Below, in pieces: positions 27,946-36,357 of a stretch of 64,000 nucleotides of DNA. A program made the translations under genes and the position numbers. Source of the stretch: Gallionella sp. (GTDB taxonomy: Bacteria; Pseudomonadota; Gammaproteobacteria; Burkholderiales; Gallionellaceae); contig PLWV01000004.1 in assembly GCA_003153155.1 (NCBI GenBank), positions 102,578-166,577 on the forward strand, read 5' to 3'. The notes beneath the pieces were generated by a model. That model had not been told where the DNA came from. It made no database searches and was given only the letters and a program-made list of their open reading frames with translations. Each line of letters starts with the position of its first letter. Position 1 is the stretch's first letter.

Positions 27946-29259
27946 ATGTTAACCCAAAACCCGCTCAGCCAAGAACGCAACATGCCAGAAAGCAAAAAAA
28001 AGCTGCGCTGGTTCGTGGCCCTGTCCACCCTGCCATTGCTGGGCGTAGTCACCGCTTTCGGCCTGGTGCCGCAAAGTGATCTTGATTTGACCTCGACCCA
28101 GGTTGCCATCGAAGAGATTGCATTACCCAAAGTCACCGTTGACGAAACTGCTGCTGCCAGCTACTGGCGCAACGAACGCGTGCAACGCGGCGATACCGTG
28201 GATGAACTGTTACGCCGCCTGAGTATTGAAGATGCTGCCGCCAGTGCCTATTTGCGCAAATCCGCCGATGCCGAATCTTTCCGCAAATTGCCGGTCGGCA
28301 CCGAAGTGCAAGCCGAAACCACTGCCACCGGCGGTTTGATCGCGTTGCGCTATCTCGGTGACAACAGCGCGCAGATTTTGATTGACAAACAAGACAGTGC
28401 TTTCCATACCAAAATACTCCCCGCACAACTGGAAAATCGCTTGTTCGTGCGCACCGGCGACATCAAAACCAACTTGTATGCCGCCACCGACGAAGCGGGC
28501 ATGCCGGAAGCCGCCGCCAACCAATTGAACGAACTTTTCAGCGGCGACATCGATTTCCATCATGATTTGCGCAAAGGTGACAAATTCACCGTGGTGTATG
28601 AAATGACCTACAGCAACGGCGCATTGCTACATACGGGCCGCATCCAGGCTGCTGAATTCATCAATCAAGGCCACACTTACCGTGCCGTGTATTTTCAGAA
28701 AGATGCGCAACACGGCGATTACTACACCCCGGAAGGCAAGAGCATGCATAAGGCTTTTTTGCGTTCGCCCGTTGAATTCTCGCGCATCAGCTCCGGATTT
28801 ACCACGGCGCGTTTCCATCCCATATTGAAAAAATGGCGCGCACATAAAGGCGTAGATTTTGCTGCGCCGATGGGCACCAGAGTCAAGGTAACTGCCGACG
28901 GTATCGTGTCCTTGGTTGGCAAGCAAAACAGCTACGGCAACGTCATCATGGTCAACCATCAAGGTCGTTACACCACGGTATATGGCCATTTGTCGCGCTT
29001 TGCCAAGGGTCTGCACCAAGGCCAACACGTGGCGCAGGGCGATGTCATCGGCTATGTCGGCATGACCGGCTGGGCTACCGGGCCGCATCTGCATTATGAA
29101 TTCAGGGTGAACGGCCAGCAACACGACCCGTTGCGCGTTGCCTTGCCCGATGCAAAACCCATCGACAGTACATACCTTGCCGCGTTTCAACCCGTGGCGA
29201 ACGACTTCGTTGCACGCCTGAACCTGTTGCGCAACACCAACCTCGCGAAACTCGACTGA
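27946..29259 (+). CDS. M23-family peptidoglycan endopeptidase (MepM-like)
   Basis: Cell-wall metalloendopeptidase of 437 residues. The ATG at 27946 follows AAGGAGG. An N-terminal cytoplasmic segment and membrane anchor (RWFVALSTLPLLGVVTAFGL, about 21-40) precede an OapA/LysM-like region, a linker domain with SGDIDFHHDLRKGDKF, and the catalytic M23 domain from about 290. Zinc ligands are in HKGVDFAAPMGT and HLHYEF, with GHLSRF between. It probably cleaves peptide crosslinks in the periplasm. It is divergent from tyrS, and anmK follows 8 bases downstream, so peptidoglycan turnover and recycling genes form one operon. Confidence 0.95.
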   Translation: MLTQNPLSQERNMPESKKKLRWFVALSTLPLLGVVTAFGLVPQSDLDLTSTQVAIEEIALPKVTVDETAAASYWRNERVQRGDTVDELLRRLSIEDAAASAYLRKSADAESFRKLPVGTEVQAETTATGGLIALRYLGDNSAQILIDKQDSAFHTKILPAQLENRLFVRTGDIKTNLYAATDEAGMPEAAANQLNELFSGDIDFHHDLRKGDKFTVVYEMTYSNGALLHTGRIQAAEFINQGHTYRAVYFQKDAQHGDYYTPEGKSMHKAFLRSPVEFSRISSGFTTARFHPILKKWRAHKGVDFAAPMGTRVKVTADGIVSLVGKQNSYGNVIMVNHQGRYTTVYGHLSRFAKGLHQGQHVAQGDVIGYVGMTGWATGPHLHYEFRVNGQQHDPLRVALPDAKPIDSTYLAAFQPVANDFVARLNLLRNTNLAKLD

Positions 29260-29266
29260 TTAGCCA

Positions 29267-30367
29267 GTGCCACAGCCTGAGCTATATATCGGGTTAATGT
29301 CGGGAACCAGCCTGGACGGCATTGATGCCGTCCTTGTTGATTTAAGCCAGCCCAAACCGCTGCAACTCGCCAAATACTACCTACCCTTTGACGACACTCT
29401 GAAAAATGCCTTGCTGGCGTTGCACCTGCCCAGTCACAACGAGCTGCATCAGGCGCAGGCCATTGGCAATCAGCTGGCAAGAATGTATGCCGCCGCAGTT
29501 GCGCCATTGCTCGCTCAAGCCAAATCATCCAACAAAGAAGTTAAAGCTGTCGGCTGCCACGGCCAAACCATCCGCCACTGTCCGGGACTCGGCTACTCCC
29601 TGCAAATCGGCAACGCCGCACTACTCGCTGAATTGACCGGCATAACCGTGGTCAGCGACTTTCGCAGCCGCGACATCGCCGCAGGTGGACAAGGCGCGCC
29701 GCTGGTTCCCGCGTTTCACGATCATGTGCTGCGTCATCCAGACATCCACCGCGTCATCGTCAATATCGGCGGCATCAGCAACCTGACCAGCCTGCCACCG
29801 CGCGCCGCCACCTCCGGCTTCGACTGCGGCCCCGGCAACCTGCTGATGGACGCCTGGTGTATGCAACACATGGGCAAACCCTATGACAACAACGGCGCAT
29901 GGGCAGCATCCGGCAAAGTGCTGCCCGCACTACTGGAACAAATGCTCACTGAACCATTCTTCGCCCTGCCGCCACCCAAAAGCAGCGGGCGTGATCTGTT
30001 CAACATTGCCTGGCTGCAAAGCAAACTGCAAGGCAATGAAGTTGCTGCAAACGTGCAAGCCACCCTGCTGGAGCTGACTTGCCGCAGCATCGCGCTAGCC
30101 ATCCAAAATCATTGTCCCGGCGCAAAGGAAATTTATTTATGCGGCGGCGGCGCGCACAACCAGACCCTGCATAATCGTCTGGCTGCTTTGCTTCCTGACA
30201 GCAGTGTGAAAACAACTAACACCCTCGGCATGGATGGCGATTATCTTGAAGCCATCGCCTTCGCCTGGCTGGCGCAACAAGCCCTGCATGGCAAACCCGC
30301 CAACCTGCCGCTGGTCACCGGCGCAAAACATCCCTGCATACTGGGCGCGGTTTATCGCAATCTATGA
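29267..30367 (+). CDS. anmK: Anhydro-N-acetylmuramic acid kinase
   Basis: Converts 1,6-anhydro-MurNAc and ATP to MurNAc-6-phosphate in cell-wall recycling. The 366 residues show the signature GLMSGTSLDGIDAVLVD, AVGCHGQTIRH, GGISNLTSLP, DCGPGNLLMDAW and CGGGAHNQTLHNRL. The start is GTG, eight bases after the M23 stop, so translation is probably coupled. In many betaproteobacteria erpA or a nearby argC-block gene comes next; here the order is broken by accessory DNA. Confidence 0.95.
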   Translation: MPQPELYIGLMSGTSLDGIDAVLVDLSQPKPLQLAKYYLPFDDTLKNALLALHLPSHNELHQAQAIGNQLARMYAAAVAPLLAQAKSSNKEVKAVGCHGQTIRHCPGLGYSLQIGNAALLAELTGITVVSDFRSRDIAAGGQGAPLVPAFHDHVLRHPDIHRVIVNIGGISNLTSLPPRAATSGFDCGPGNLLMDAWCMQHMGKPYDNNGAWAASGKVLPALLEQMLTEPFFALPPPKSSGRDLFNIAWLQSKLQGNEVAANVQATLLELTCRSIALAIQNHCPGAKEIYLCGGGAHNQTLHNRLAALLPDSSVKTTNTLGMDGDYLEAIAFAWLAQQALHGKPANLPLVTGAKHPCILGAVYRNL

Positions 30368-30422
30368 CGCACTAATTCCCAACCTTTCATTGCAAGTCAT
30401 TTTTATGTAAGAAGGAAACATA

Positions 30423-30791
30423 ATGTCCGAGCTTAATGATCCAAGAGTGTTCTTTGCGGCAGAGCGAACCTTACTCGCGTGGAACCGAACCAGCCTGACG
30501 CTCATGGCTTTCGGATTCGTCATAGAACGGTTTGGGCTGTTCCTGCACTTGCTATCACCAAAACAAGGAATGCCTGTTGAGAGAGGCGTTTCATTCTGGG
30601 TCGGCATCGCCTTTATTCTCTTGGGCGCATATTCTGCTGGAACGGCAACTGCACAATATCGAAAAGTACTCAAAACCCTAAAGCCCAACGAAATCCCTGA
30701 TGGCTACAGCGTCAATGGTGGTCCGATTATTAATTTACTTGTCGCTTTTCTGGGTCTCGCATTGGTTGTTTATCTCTTCGTCACGCAATGA
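30423..30791 (+). CDS. DUF202 family membrane protein (YidH-like)
   Basis: 122-residue inner-membrane protein. The N-terminal cytoplasmic motif RVFFAAERTLLAWNRTSLTLMAFGF is characteristic of DUF202. Three hydrophobic segments follow (about 25-43, 58-80 and 97-120). Function is unknown. The ATG follows AAGGAAACATA. It lies at the left edge of the accessory region. Confidence 0.9.
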   Translation: MSELNDPRVFFAAERTLLAWNRTSLTLMAFGFVIERFGLFLHLLSPKQGMPVERGVSFWVGIAFILLGAYSAGTATAQYRKVLKTLKPNEIPDGYSVNGGPIINLLVAFLGLALVVYLFVTQ

Positions 30792-30876
30792 TGTGGCCCC
30801 AATTTATAAGCGCGGTAGTTTGAATTACGAGGCAAACCGCGGACCCAACCCATGAACGGACTGATGTTAGCTATAA

Positions 30877-31190
30877 CGACTGACTGACTTTTACTCTCGT
30901 GCGGTCGCCGGTTGGTCGATGAAACCGACGATGGCGACGGAACTGGCATTGGGAGCATTGATGATGGCCGTCTGGCGCAGAAAGCCCAGGCAGCCGGTAA
31001 TTATCCACTCTGATCAGGGCAACCAGTTTGGCAGTGATGACTTCGTGCGTTAGTGCAAGGATAACCGACTCATGCCTGGCATGAGTCGCCATGGCAACTG
31101 CTATGACAACGCGGTTGTGGAGTCTTTCTTCAGCAGCTTAAAGAAAGAGCGTATTAAACGTAAGATTTATCCAATCAGGGAGGAAGCCAG
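30877..31190 (+). pseudogene. Degraded IS3-family transposase (orfB) fragment
   Basis: The reading frame translates as the C-terminal half of an IS3-type DDE transposase: TDFYSRAVAGWSM, then HSDQGNQFGSDDF with a catalytic aspartate, then MSRHGNCYDNAVVESFFSSL with the catalytic glutamate, then KKERIKRKIYPIREEAR. A TAG stop interrupts it after DDFVR and the N-terminal half is missing. Homology runs out at the stop codon of the outer-membrane protein gene on the other strand, so only a piece of the element remains. It cannot encode an active transposase. Confidence 0.88.
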
Positions 31191-31191
31191 G

Positions 31192-31692
31192 TTAGAAATA
31201 TTGGGCTGCATCGAAGTAGTAGTTCACACCGACTGAAATGTTGTTATTCTTGTATTTTTGAGAATTAACAGTCTTGCTGTCAGAAGTGTACTCACCCACA
31301 ACACTCCATTGGGGGGCAAACTTATATTCAATTCCCAAGCCATCGTGCACACGGGTTCCCGGCGCTGAACCAGTCACACCCAGTTTAGCGTAAGGCATGA
31401 ATTTATTCATAGGGAAGCCCAGCTTCACATCGGCACCATAATCTCTACCAGTTGCGGATTTAGTATGCCAATCCACAAAACCGTCTACGCCTAACATCAC
31501 CTCACCCATATCCCATCCCCAACCTGCTTCAATACCCGGATAGATTCTTTTCGGAGTGGATTGAGTAGCCGGGCTATTTCTGTTGTAGCCGATTTTGCCA
31601 TCCAGATAGGCACTGTCGAATTCGCTGGCTTGTGCGGCGGTCATGCTCAGCAGCGCGGCTGCCAGAGCAATTGCCATTGTGCTTTTTTTCAT
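31192..31692 (-). CDS. Outer-membrane beta-barrel protein
   Basis: 166-residue protein with the signal peptide MKKSTMAIALAAALLSMTAAQA and a small beta-barrel: alternating strands with aromatic girdles such as YPGIEAGWGWDMGEVMLGVD, YAKLGV, and the last strand NNISVGVNYYFDAAQYF ending in phenylalanine, as Omp85 substrates do. The chosen start has AAAGG nine bases upstream. It resembles OmpA-like/opacity-type barrels in length and layout, but no specific function can be assigned. The stop abuts the IS3 remnant. Confidence 0.85.
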   Translation of the reverse strand: MKKSTMAIALAAALLSMTAAQASEFDSAYLDGKIGYNRNSPATQSTPKRIYPGIEAGWGWDMGEVMLGVDGFVDWHTKSATGRDYGADVKLGFPMNKFMPYAKLGVTGSAPGTRVHDGLGIEYKFAPQWSVVGEYTSDSKTVNSQKYKNNNISVGVNYYFDAAQYF

Positions 31693-31827
31693 TGTTATAT
31701 CCTTTATAAAAATAAATTTAAGTACCATCGCACCAACCTGATCCGACAATATTGTGTTCCAACATATTGCGGGCGGATTGTACACAGCAAGAACGATTGT
31801 AGTTCTCTTGTTGCAAAAATACAACGC

Positions 31828-32055
31828 TCAAAACCAAGCGCGCTGACGTCTCGCCTCAAACAAACAAATACCGGCACTCACCGAAACATTCAAACTTTCC
31901 ACGCTGCCCGGCATCGGGATGCGCACCAGTTCGTCGCAGGTCTCGCGCGTCAGGCGGCGCAGCCCTTCACCTTCCGCGCCCAGCACCCAAGCCAGTGCGC
32001 CGCTATGTTTGAAGCCATGCAAATCCTGCTCCGCTTCGCCCGCCGCACCAGTCAC
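31828..32055 (-). pseudogene. rlmB: 3' fragment of rlmB (23S rRNA G2251 2'-O-methyltransferase)
   Basis: About 75 residues match only the C-terminal SPOUT part of RlmB/Trm[36 protein letters not shown] (with the SAM-binding GAEGEG) and the knot motif [27 protein letters not shown]. The first two thirds of the gene (about 170 residues) are absent and homology stops near 32050. The piece has no start signal of its own. It looks like a leftover from recombination or integration at the 3' end of rlmB. The intact gene is expected elsewhere. Confidence 0.88.
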
Positions 32056-32103
32056 CAGATTTACAGCAGGTTACGGACTCAATCGAGCAGGCGCAGTTTC
32101 AGA

Positions 32104-32109
32104 TATAAT
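32104..32109 (+). promoter_or_regulatory. Candidate -10 box for the polysaccharide export gene
   Basis: A perfect TATAAT lies 92 bases upstream of the export-protein start, right after the rlmB fragment. No good -35 is present at 16-18 bases, so activation or a fortuitous match is possible. Confidence 0.3.
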
Positions 32110-32200
32110 CGGCCCGCAAGATATAAAAGTTTATTGCGGCGAGTTGCGGGTTAGAAATTCATATGTCGCCGGGATGTCTGAATAATTACAGGGGGCAGTA

Positions 32201-34552
32201 GTGGGTAAAGTTGTTCGACGTACAGATTCGATTCGTGCATGGGTGATGGTATGGGCGCTGTTATCGGTGTTTTTCCCCCTGCAAGCAAAAGCCGAACTTT
32301 CTTCCGCTGCCGGGGGGAGCGTCCTGGGGGGCGGCATGTCAACCGGTGTGCCAGGGGGCGGCATGTCAACCGGTGTGGCAGGCGCTTCTGCCGGGATCCC
32401 TTCCGCGAGCACGGGAGTGCAAGCCCCATCAATTAATGGCGTGCCGCTGCAACCGCTGCTGACCAATACCGATTCGGCAACTGCCGCCAGTCAAGACAAC
32501 GTCAACCCGGTCGAGCAAACAGGTGGCACGGAACTGAATCTGAACAACGAGTTTCAGACCTTTCTTGCACAGTCGGTTGGGCGGGTATTGCCCATGTATG
32601 GCTACAATTTATTCAGTCGGCCACCCAGCACCTTTGCACCGGTCAGCAACATTCCTGTCCCGCAGGATTACTTGATTGGCCCCGGTGACGAAATCGTCCT
32701 GACCGCCTGGGGGCAAGTCGATATCGACCTGCGCGTCATAGTAGACCGCAACGGTGACATCAACCTTCCCAAGGTCGGCATCGTCAATGTCACGGGGATC
32801 AAGTATCAGGATCTGGAGAGGTACCTCAAAAACCGGATTGGCCGGGTATTCCGCAATTTTAAGCTCAGTGTTTCGTTGGGTAAGTTGCGCTCCCTGCAGG
32901 TGTTCGTTGTTGGTCAGGCCAAACGGCCGGGGGTTTACACCGTCAGTTCGCTGAGCACCTTGATCAACACACTGTTCGCGTCCGGCGGCCCGTCGCACAA
33001 TGGCACCATGCGCCACATACAACTCAAGCGTGCGGGAAAGATTGTGACAGAACTTGATATGTACGAGCTATTGATCAAGGGCGACAAAAGCAAGGATGTT
33101 GCGCTGCTGTCCGGCGACGTCATCTATATCCCGCCGATTGGTCACCTCGCTGCCATTTCCGGCAGTGTAAAAAACCCCGCCATATACGAGCTCATGGATG
33201 ACAAGATCACTCTGGCATCCCTGCTCGATCTTTCGGGCGGTTTCACAACCACGGCTGCCGGACAGAAAGTCCTGCTTGAGCGTATTGCCGATCACTCCGT
33301 GCGCAAGGTCGAGGAGTTTCAACTGGATGATCAGGGCTTGACACGTCTGATCAAGGATGGCGATCTGGTGCAGGTATCTTCAATCGATGCGCACTTCGAC
33401 AATGCCGTTACCCTGCGGGGAAGTGTGGCATCTCCGGGACGCTACCCATGGAAAGAAGGCATGCGTGTCAGCGATTTGATCCCCAGTGTCGATGATCTCA
33501 TCACTCCGGAATATTGGGCGCGCCAGAACAATGCATTCCGCGTCGAACCTTCCAGCGTAGGCATGTTGCGCACACAGATCAAGCGCAACCAGAACGAGAT
33601 CAATTGGGATTACGCGGTGGTGGAACGGCTGAAAAAAGACGAGATGACCACCGCACTGCTGCCCTTTAATCTGGGCAAGGCGATTGGCGGCAAAGATGCT
33701 GAAAACAACCTGCTGCTGCAGCCGGGTGATGTCATCACCATCTTTTCCACGGATGACATTCAGGTTCCTGCTGTCAAGCGCAGCGTCTATGTCAGGCTGG
33801 AAGGTGAATTCAACTATGCAGGCGTGTACAAGGCATTGCCGGGCGAGACGCTACGCCAGCTGGTCGCCCGCATCGGCGGTGTGACACCGCAAGCCTACCT
33901 GTTCGGCAGCGAACTGACGCGCGATGCCACGCGCCAGATGCAGCAAAAACGCCTGGACGAGATCATCGACCGGTTGGAGGCGGATATACAACGCAATGCC
34001 GCTCAGTCTTCCTCTGCCGCCCTGACCAAGGAAGATATTGACGCGAACAAAGCACAGATAGCATCGCAAACAGCGCTGATCACCAAGATGCGCCAAGTCA
34101 AGGCGACCGGGCGCATCGTGATGGACATGCCGGAACAAAATCCGCAACTCAAGGACTTGCCCGACATCGTGCTGGAAGACGGCGACCGGCTGTATATCCC
34201 GGCACCCGCTTCGACGGTCAGCGTGATGGGTACGGTGTACAACCAGAACGCATTCTTCTACAAGCGCGGCCATAGTGTCAGCGACTATCTCAGCAAAGCC
34301 GGCGGCCCGACCCGCGATGGCGACGAAGCCGACGTTTACCTGGTGCGCGCAGACGGCGTGGTGTTCAGCAGCCGTCAGGGCGGCTCGATATTCAGCGGCT
34401 TCGGCGGACGCGAGGCCATGCCCGGCGACACCATCGTCGTCCCGGAAAAACTGGAAAAATACAACCTCACCAAGGATTTCAAGGACTGGACGCAAATCTT
34501 TTATCAATTCGCGATTGGTATAGCCAGCCTCAAAGTAATCGGTGTGTTCTAG
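32201..34552 (+). CDS. SLBB-domain polysaccharide export protein (Wza-like)
   Basis: Large polysaccharide export protein of 783 residues. The GTG at 32201 follows GGGGG and opens a signal peptide (about 12-31, ending FFPLQAKA). A glycine-rich low-complexity stretch with two GGGMSTGV repeats follows. The poly-export domain is at about 150-230 (VPQDYLIGPGDEIVLTAWGQ), and several SLBB domains follow (FVVGQAKRPGVYTVSSLSTL, ISGSVKNPAIYEL, LRGSVASPGRYPW, VRLEGEFNYAGVY, VMGTVYNQNAF). The end is weakly hydrophobic. No lipobox cysteine is seen, unlike classical Wza. It should form the periplasm/outer-membrane conduit for the polymer made by the downstream genes. Confidence 0.92.
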   Translation: MGKVVRRTDSIRAWVMVWALLSVFFPLQAKAELSSAAGGSVLGGGMSTGVPGGGMSTGVAGASAGIPSASTGVQAPSINGVPLQPLLTNTDSATAASQDNVNPVEQTGGTELNLNNEFQTFLAQSVGRVLPMYGYNLFSRPPSTFAPVSNIPVPQDYLIGPGDEIVLTAWGQVDIDLRVIVDRNGDINLPKVGIVNVTGIKYQDLERYLKNRIGRVFRNFKLSVSLGKLRSLQVFVVGQAKRPGVYTVSSLSTLINTLFASGGPSHNGTMRHIQLKRAGKIVTELDMYELLIKGDKSKDVALLSGDVIYIPPIGHLAAISGSVKNPAIYELMDDKITLASLLDLSGGFTTTAAGQKVLLERIADHSVRKVEEFQLDDQGLTRLIKDGDLVQVSSIDAHFDNAVTLRGSVASPGRYPWKEGMRVSDLIPSVDDLITPEYWARQNNAFRVEPSSVGMLRTQIKRNQNEINWDYAVVERLKKDEMTTALLPFNLGKAIGGKDAENNLLLQPGDVITIFSTDDIQVPAVKRSVYVRLEGEFNYAGVYKALPGETLRQLVARIGGVTPQAYLFGSELTRDATRQMQQKRLDEIIDRLEADIQRNAAQSSSAALTKEDIDANKAQIASQTALITKMRQVKATGRIVMDMPEQNPQLKDLPDIVLEDGDRLYIPAPASTVSVMGTVYNQNAFFYKRGHSVSDYLSKAGGPTRDGDEADVYLVRADGVVFSSRQGGSIFSGFGGREAMPGDTIVVPEKLEKYNLTKDFKDWTQIFYQFAIGIASLKVIGVF
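32327..32377 (+). repeat. 27-bp-period tandem repeat in the export gene
   Basis: A 24-base unit starting GGGGGCGGCATGTC occurs at 32327-32350 and 32354-32377 with a 3-base spacer, giving GGGMSTGV twice in the protein just after the signal peptide. The period is a multiple of three, so copy-number changes keep the frame. Confidence 0.88.
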
Positions 34553-34565
34553 TGTTTGAACCCAT

Positions 34566-34634
34566 TATTGATCTTTACGTAATTCATGACAGGTACCTTT
34601 ACAGCAACCGTCATGAATTACGTAAAGATCAATA
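34566..34634. repeat. Perfect 25-bp inverted repeat between the export gene and wzz
   Basis: The 25 bases at 34566-34590 (TATTGATCTTTACG...) are exactly inverted at 34610-34634, with a 19-base loop. The stem begins 14 bases past the export-gene stop. It has no T-run and is AT-rich, so it is not a standard terminator. It may be a remnant of a small mobile element or an RNA-stabilising structure. Confidence 0.85.
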
Positions 34635-34714
34635 GTGGTGTGCCTGCGATTAAAGGCCACTCGTAATGACGAGGTATAGCCAAATCAAGAAAATGTGGAT
34701 TTGAAAAAATAGAA

Positions 34715-34807
34715 ATGCGCCTTACGCCCAAACAAATTGCCGTCATCAAACAGGCTGCCCGACACTGCTTCGGGCAGATGATGAACCTGCATACCTTTTT
34801 TTATTGA
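34715..34807 (+). pseudogene. N-terminal remnant of a minimal nucleotidyltransferase (MntA-like) gene
   Basis: A 30-codon frame reads MRLTPKQIAVIKQAARHCFG and then runs into unrelated sequence and a stop. This opening resembles the first helix of MNT-family nucleotidyltransferase antitoxins (LTPEQ..AIKQAARE.FG), but the catalytic GSR...D.D part is lost. It ends 6 bases before the wzz start. It could also be a chance frame, so confidence is modest. Confidence 0.4.
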
Positions 34808-34813
34808 TAAACC

Positions 34814-35779
34814 ATGTCAGAAAACCAAACTGCCGTACAACAGCCAACTTCCCCGGACGACGAGATCAATCTGCTCGACCTGCTGATCGTTTTCGCCAAG
34901 CATAAAAAAATGATCTTGGTCTTAACGTTTGCTGCCGCGCTAGTTGCGATAGGCATTTCAGTGCTCATGCCAAACATCTACACCGGCACGTCGAAAATCC
35001 TTCCCCCGCAGTCGAACGAATCCAGTTCGGTTAATTCCATCATGCTGGCCCAATTGGGCGGACTGACCGGCGCGGCAGGGGCTGCACTGGGATTGAAGGA
35101 TCCCAATGCGCTTTATATCGCGATGCTGAAAAGCCGCAATATCATGGAAAAAATCGCGCGGCGTTTTGACCTGCAAACGGTTTATGAAGAGAAAACCATG
35201 ACGGATACGCTCAAGGAGCTGGAAAAGGAAAGCACCATTACTTCCGGCAAGGATGGCGTCATCATCGTGGAGGTGGATGATAAAGATCCGCAGCGTGCCG
35301 CAGCCTTGGCGAATGCCTATATCGAGGAACTCAATAGATTGATGCAGACATTTGCGCTGACTGAAGCTTCGCAACGCGGGCAGTTTTTTGAGAACCAAAT
35401 GAAACCCGCCAAAGACAAGTTGACCGATGCCGAGATCACGCTCGACAGGACGCCCAACACCAGCCTGCAATACATGGATGCGTTGCGGAATTTGAGATAC
35501 CAGGAAGGTATCTACGATATTCTCGCCAGGCAGTTTGCGGCCGCCAAATTGGATGAGGCTAAAGATTCTCCGTTAATCCAGATACTGGACAAGGCAACTC
35601 CGCCGGAAAAAAAATCCAAACCCAAGCGTAGCCTGATCGTCATTCTTGCAACGCTGGTCGCTTTTTTCATGACCATTATCTGGGCATTCATCAAAGAAGC
35701 ACTGACCCGTTCCAAAAGCGACCCGGAGCAAGATGCCCGCCTGCAAGAGCTGCGCCGGGTATTTCGCTGGAGTCGTTGA
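34814..35779 (+). CDS. wzz: Polysaccharide chain-length determinant (Wzz/PCP family)
   Basis: 321-residue polysaccharide co-polymerase anchored in the inner membrane. It opens with DDEINLLDLLIVFAKHKKMI and the first membrane helix (about 35-55, ILVLTFAAALVAIGISVLMP). Next is a periplasmic domain that begins YTGTSKILPPQSNESSS and contains long helical segments. A second helix follows (about 273-292, SLIVILATLVAFFMTIIWAF), preceded by the proline-rich KATPPEKKSKPKRS that is typical of Wzz. There is no C-terminal tyrosine kinase domain, so this is a Wzz or PCP-1 rather than a Wzc. It sets the modal length of the polymer made by Wzy. Confidence 0.93.
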   Translation: MSENQTAVQQPTSPDDEINLLDLLIVFAKHKKMILVLTFAAALVAIGISVLMPNIYTGTSKILPPQSNESSSVNSIMLAQLGGLTGAAGAALGLKDPNALYIAMLKSRNIMEKIARRFDLQTVYEEKTMTDTLKELEKESTITSGKDGVIIVEVDDKDPQRAAALANAYIEELNRLMQTFALTEASQRGQFFENQMKPAKDKLTDAEITLDRTPNTSLQYMDALRNLRYQEGIYDILARQFAAAKLDEAKDSPLIQILDKATPPEKKSKPKRSLIVILATLVAFFMTIIWAFIKEALTRSKSDPEQDARLQELRRVFRWSR

Positions 35780-35947
35780 TGAGCGAACTGTCACCCTCTC
35801 CTTCTGCAATGCACCGGGTGCTCACCGGTTAAGTGATTAGCCGTTCGCCCTGATAACCAGCCTGCGTGTGTTGTTGGGGCTGTGTCAATTTTTCACGCAT
35901 CTTTGATGCGTAGAAAATTGCCTGCCTTTGGTATTAGCCCCTTATTC

Positions 35948-36066
35948 CTATATGCGTTAAAAACGACAATAATTTTGGCGTGTAGGAGCGGGCCATGCCC
36001 GCGAACACCTTGGTCGCGGGCATGGCCCGCTCCTACAATTAACGCTGTTTTTAATGAGAAATAGAA
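35948..36066. repeat. REP-containing extended repeat element, copy 2
   Basis: The REP arms lie at 35982-36004 and 36014-36036. The flanks (TATGCGTTAAAAACGACA on the left; AACGCTGTTTTTAATGAG on the right) recur inverted around the copy at 61.4 kb. From the left arm to the right flank the two copies agree base for base, loop included. This copy lacks about 30 bases present on one side of the 61.4 kb copy. It lies in the gap between wzz and vapBC. Confidence 0.9.
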
Positions 36067-36350
36067 TTACAACCACGGCGGTGACGATCTTGCCCAGCCT
36101 CCGGCTGGTTGCAAGTCGCCTGCAAAGCTACCTAACCGAATTACGCTTTGTATCAGCCCATAAACCCTCATCCTCAGCCCCCGCCTTGCGGGGGAAAGGC
36201 GCCAGCGTGGCCGGATGTGCTGCTGAATGATTTGCTGCTCGTGGCTGTTTGGCTGCTAGAAAAAGTGCAGCAGTTACCCGCAACTTGAGTAACTGACACC
36301 TTGCCCCTGCGATCAGTTTTGTATACACTGTGCGTATATCCAAAATAGGA
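36067..36350. other. Intergenic region upstream of vapBC
   Basis: About 280 bases without a recognisable gene. A CCCCCGCCTTGCGGGGG palindrome lies near 36178-36194. The AT-rich GTATACACTG...GTATATCC segment at 36321-36340 may carry the vapBC promoter/operator. Confidence 0.45.
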
Positions 36351-36357
36351 GGTGATG

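Noticed and set aside
30877-31190. Active IS3 element
   Set aside because: Only the C-terminal half of orfB is present and it has an internal stop. No orfA and no terminal inverted repeats were seen.
34814-35779. Wzc-type tyrosine autokinase
   Set aside because: The protein ends just after the second membrane helix; no Walker motifs or tyrosine cluster are present.
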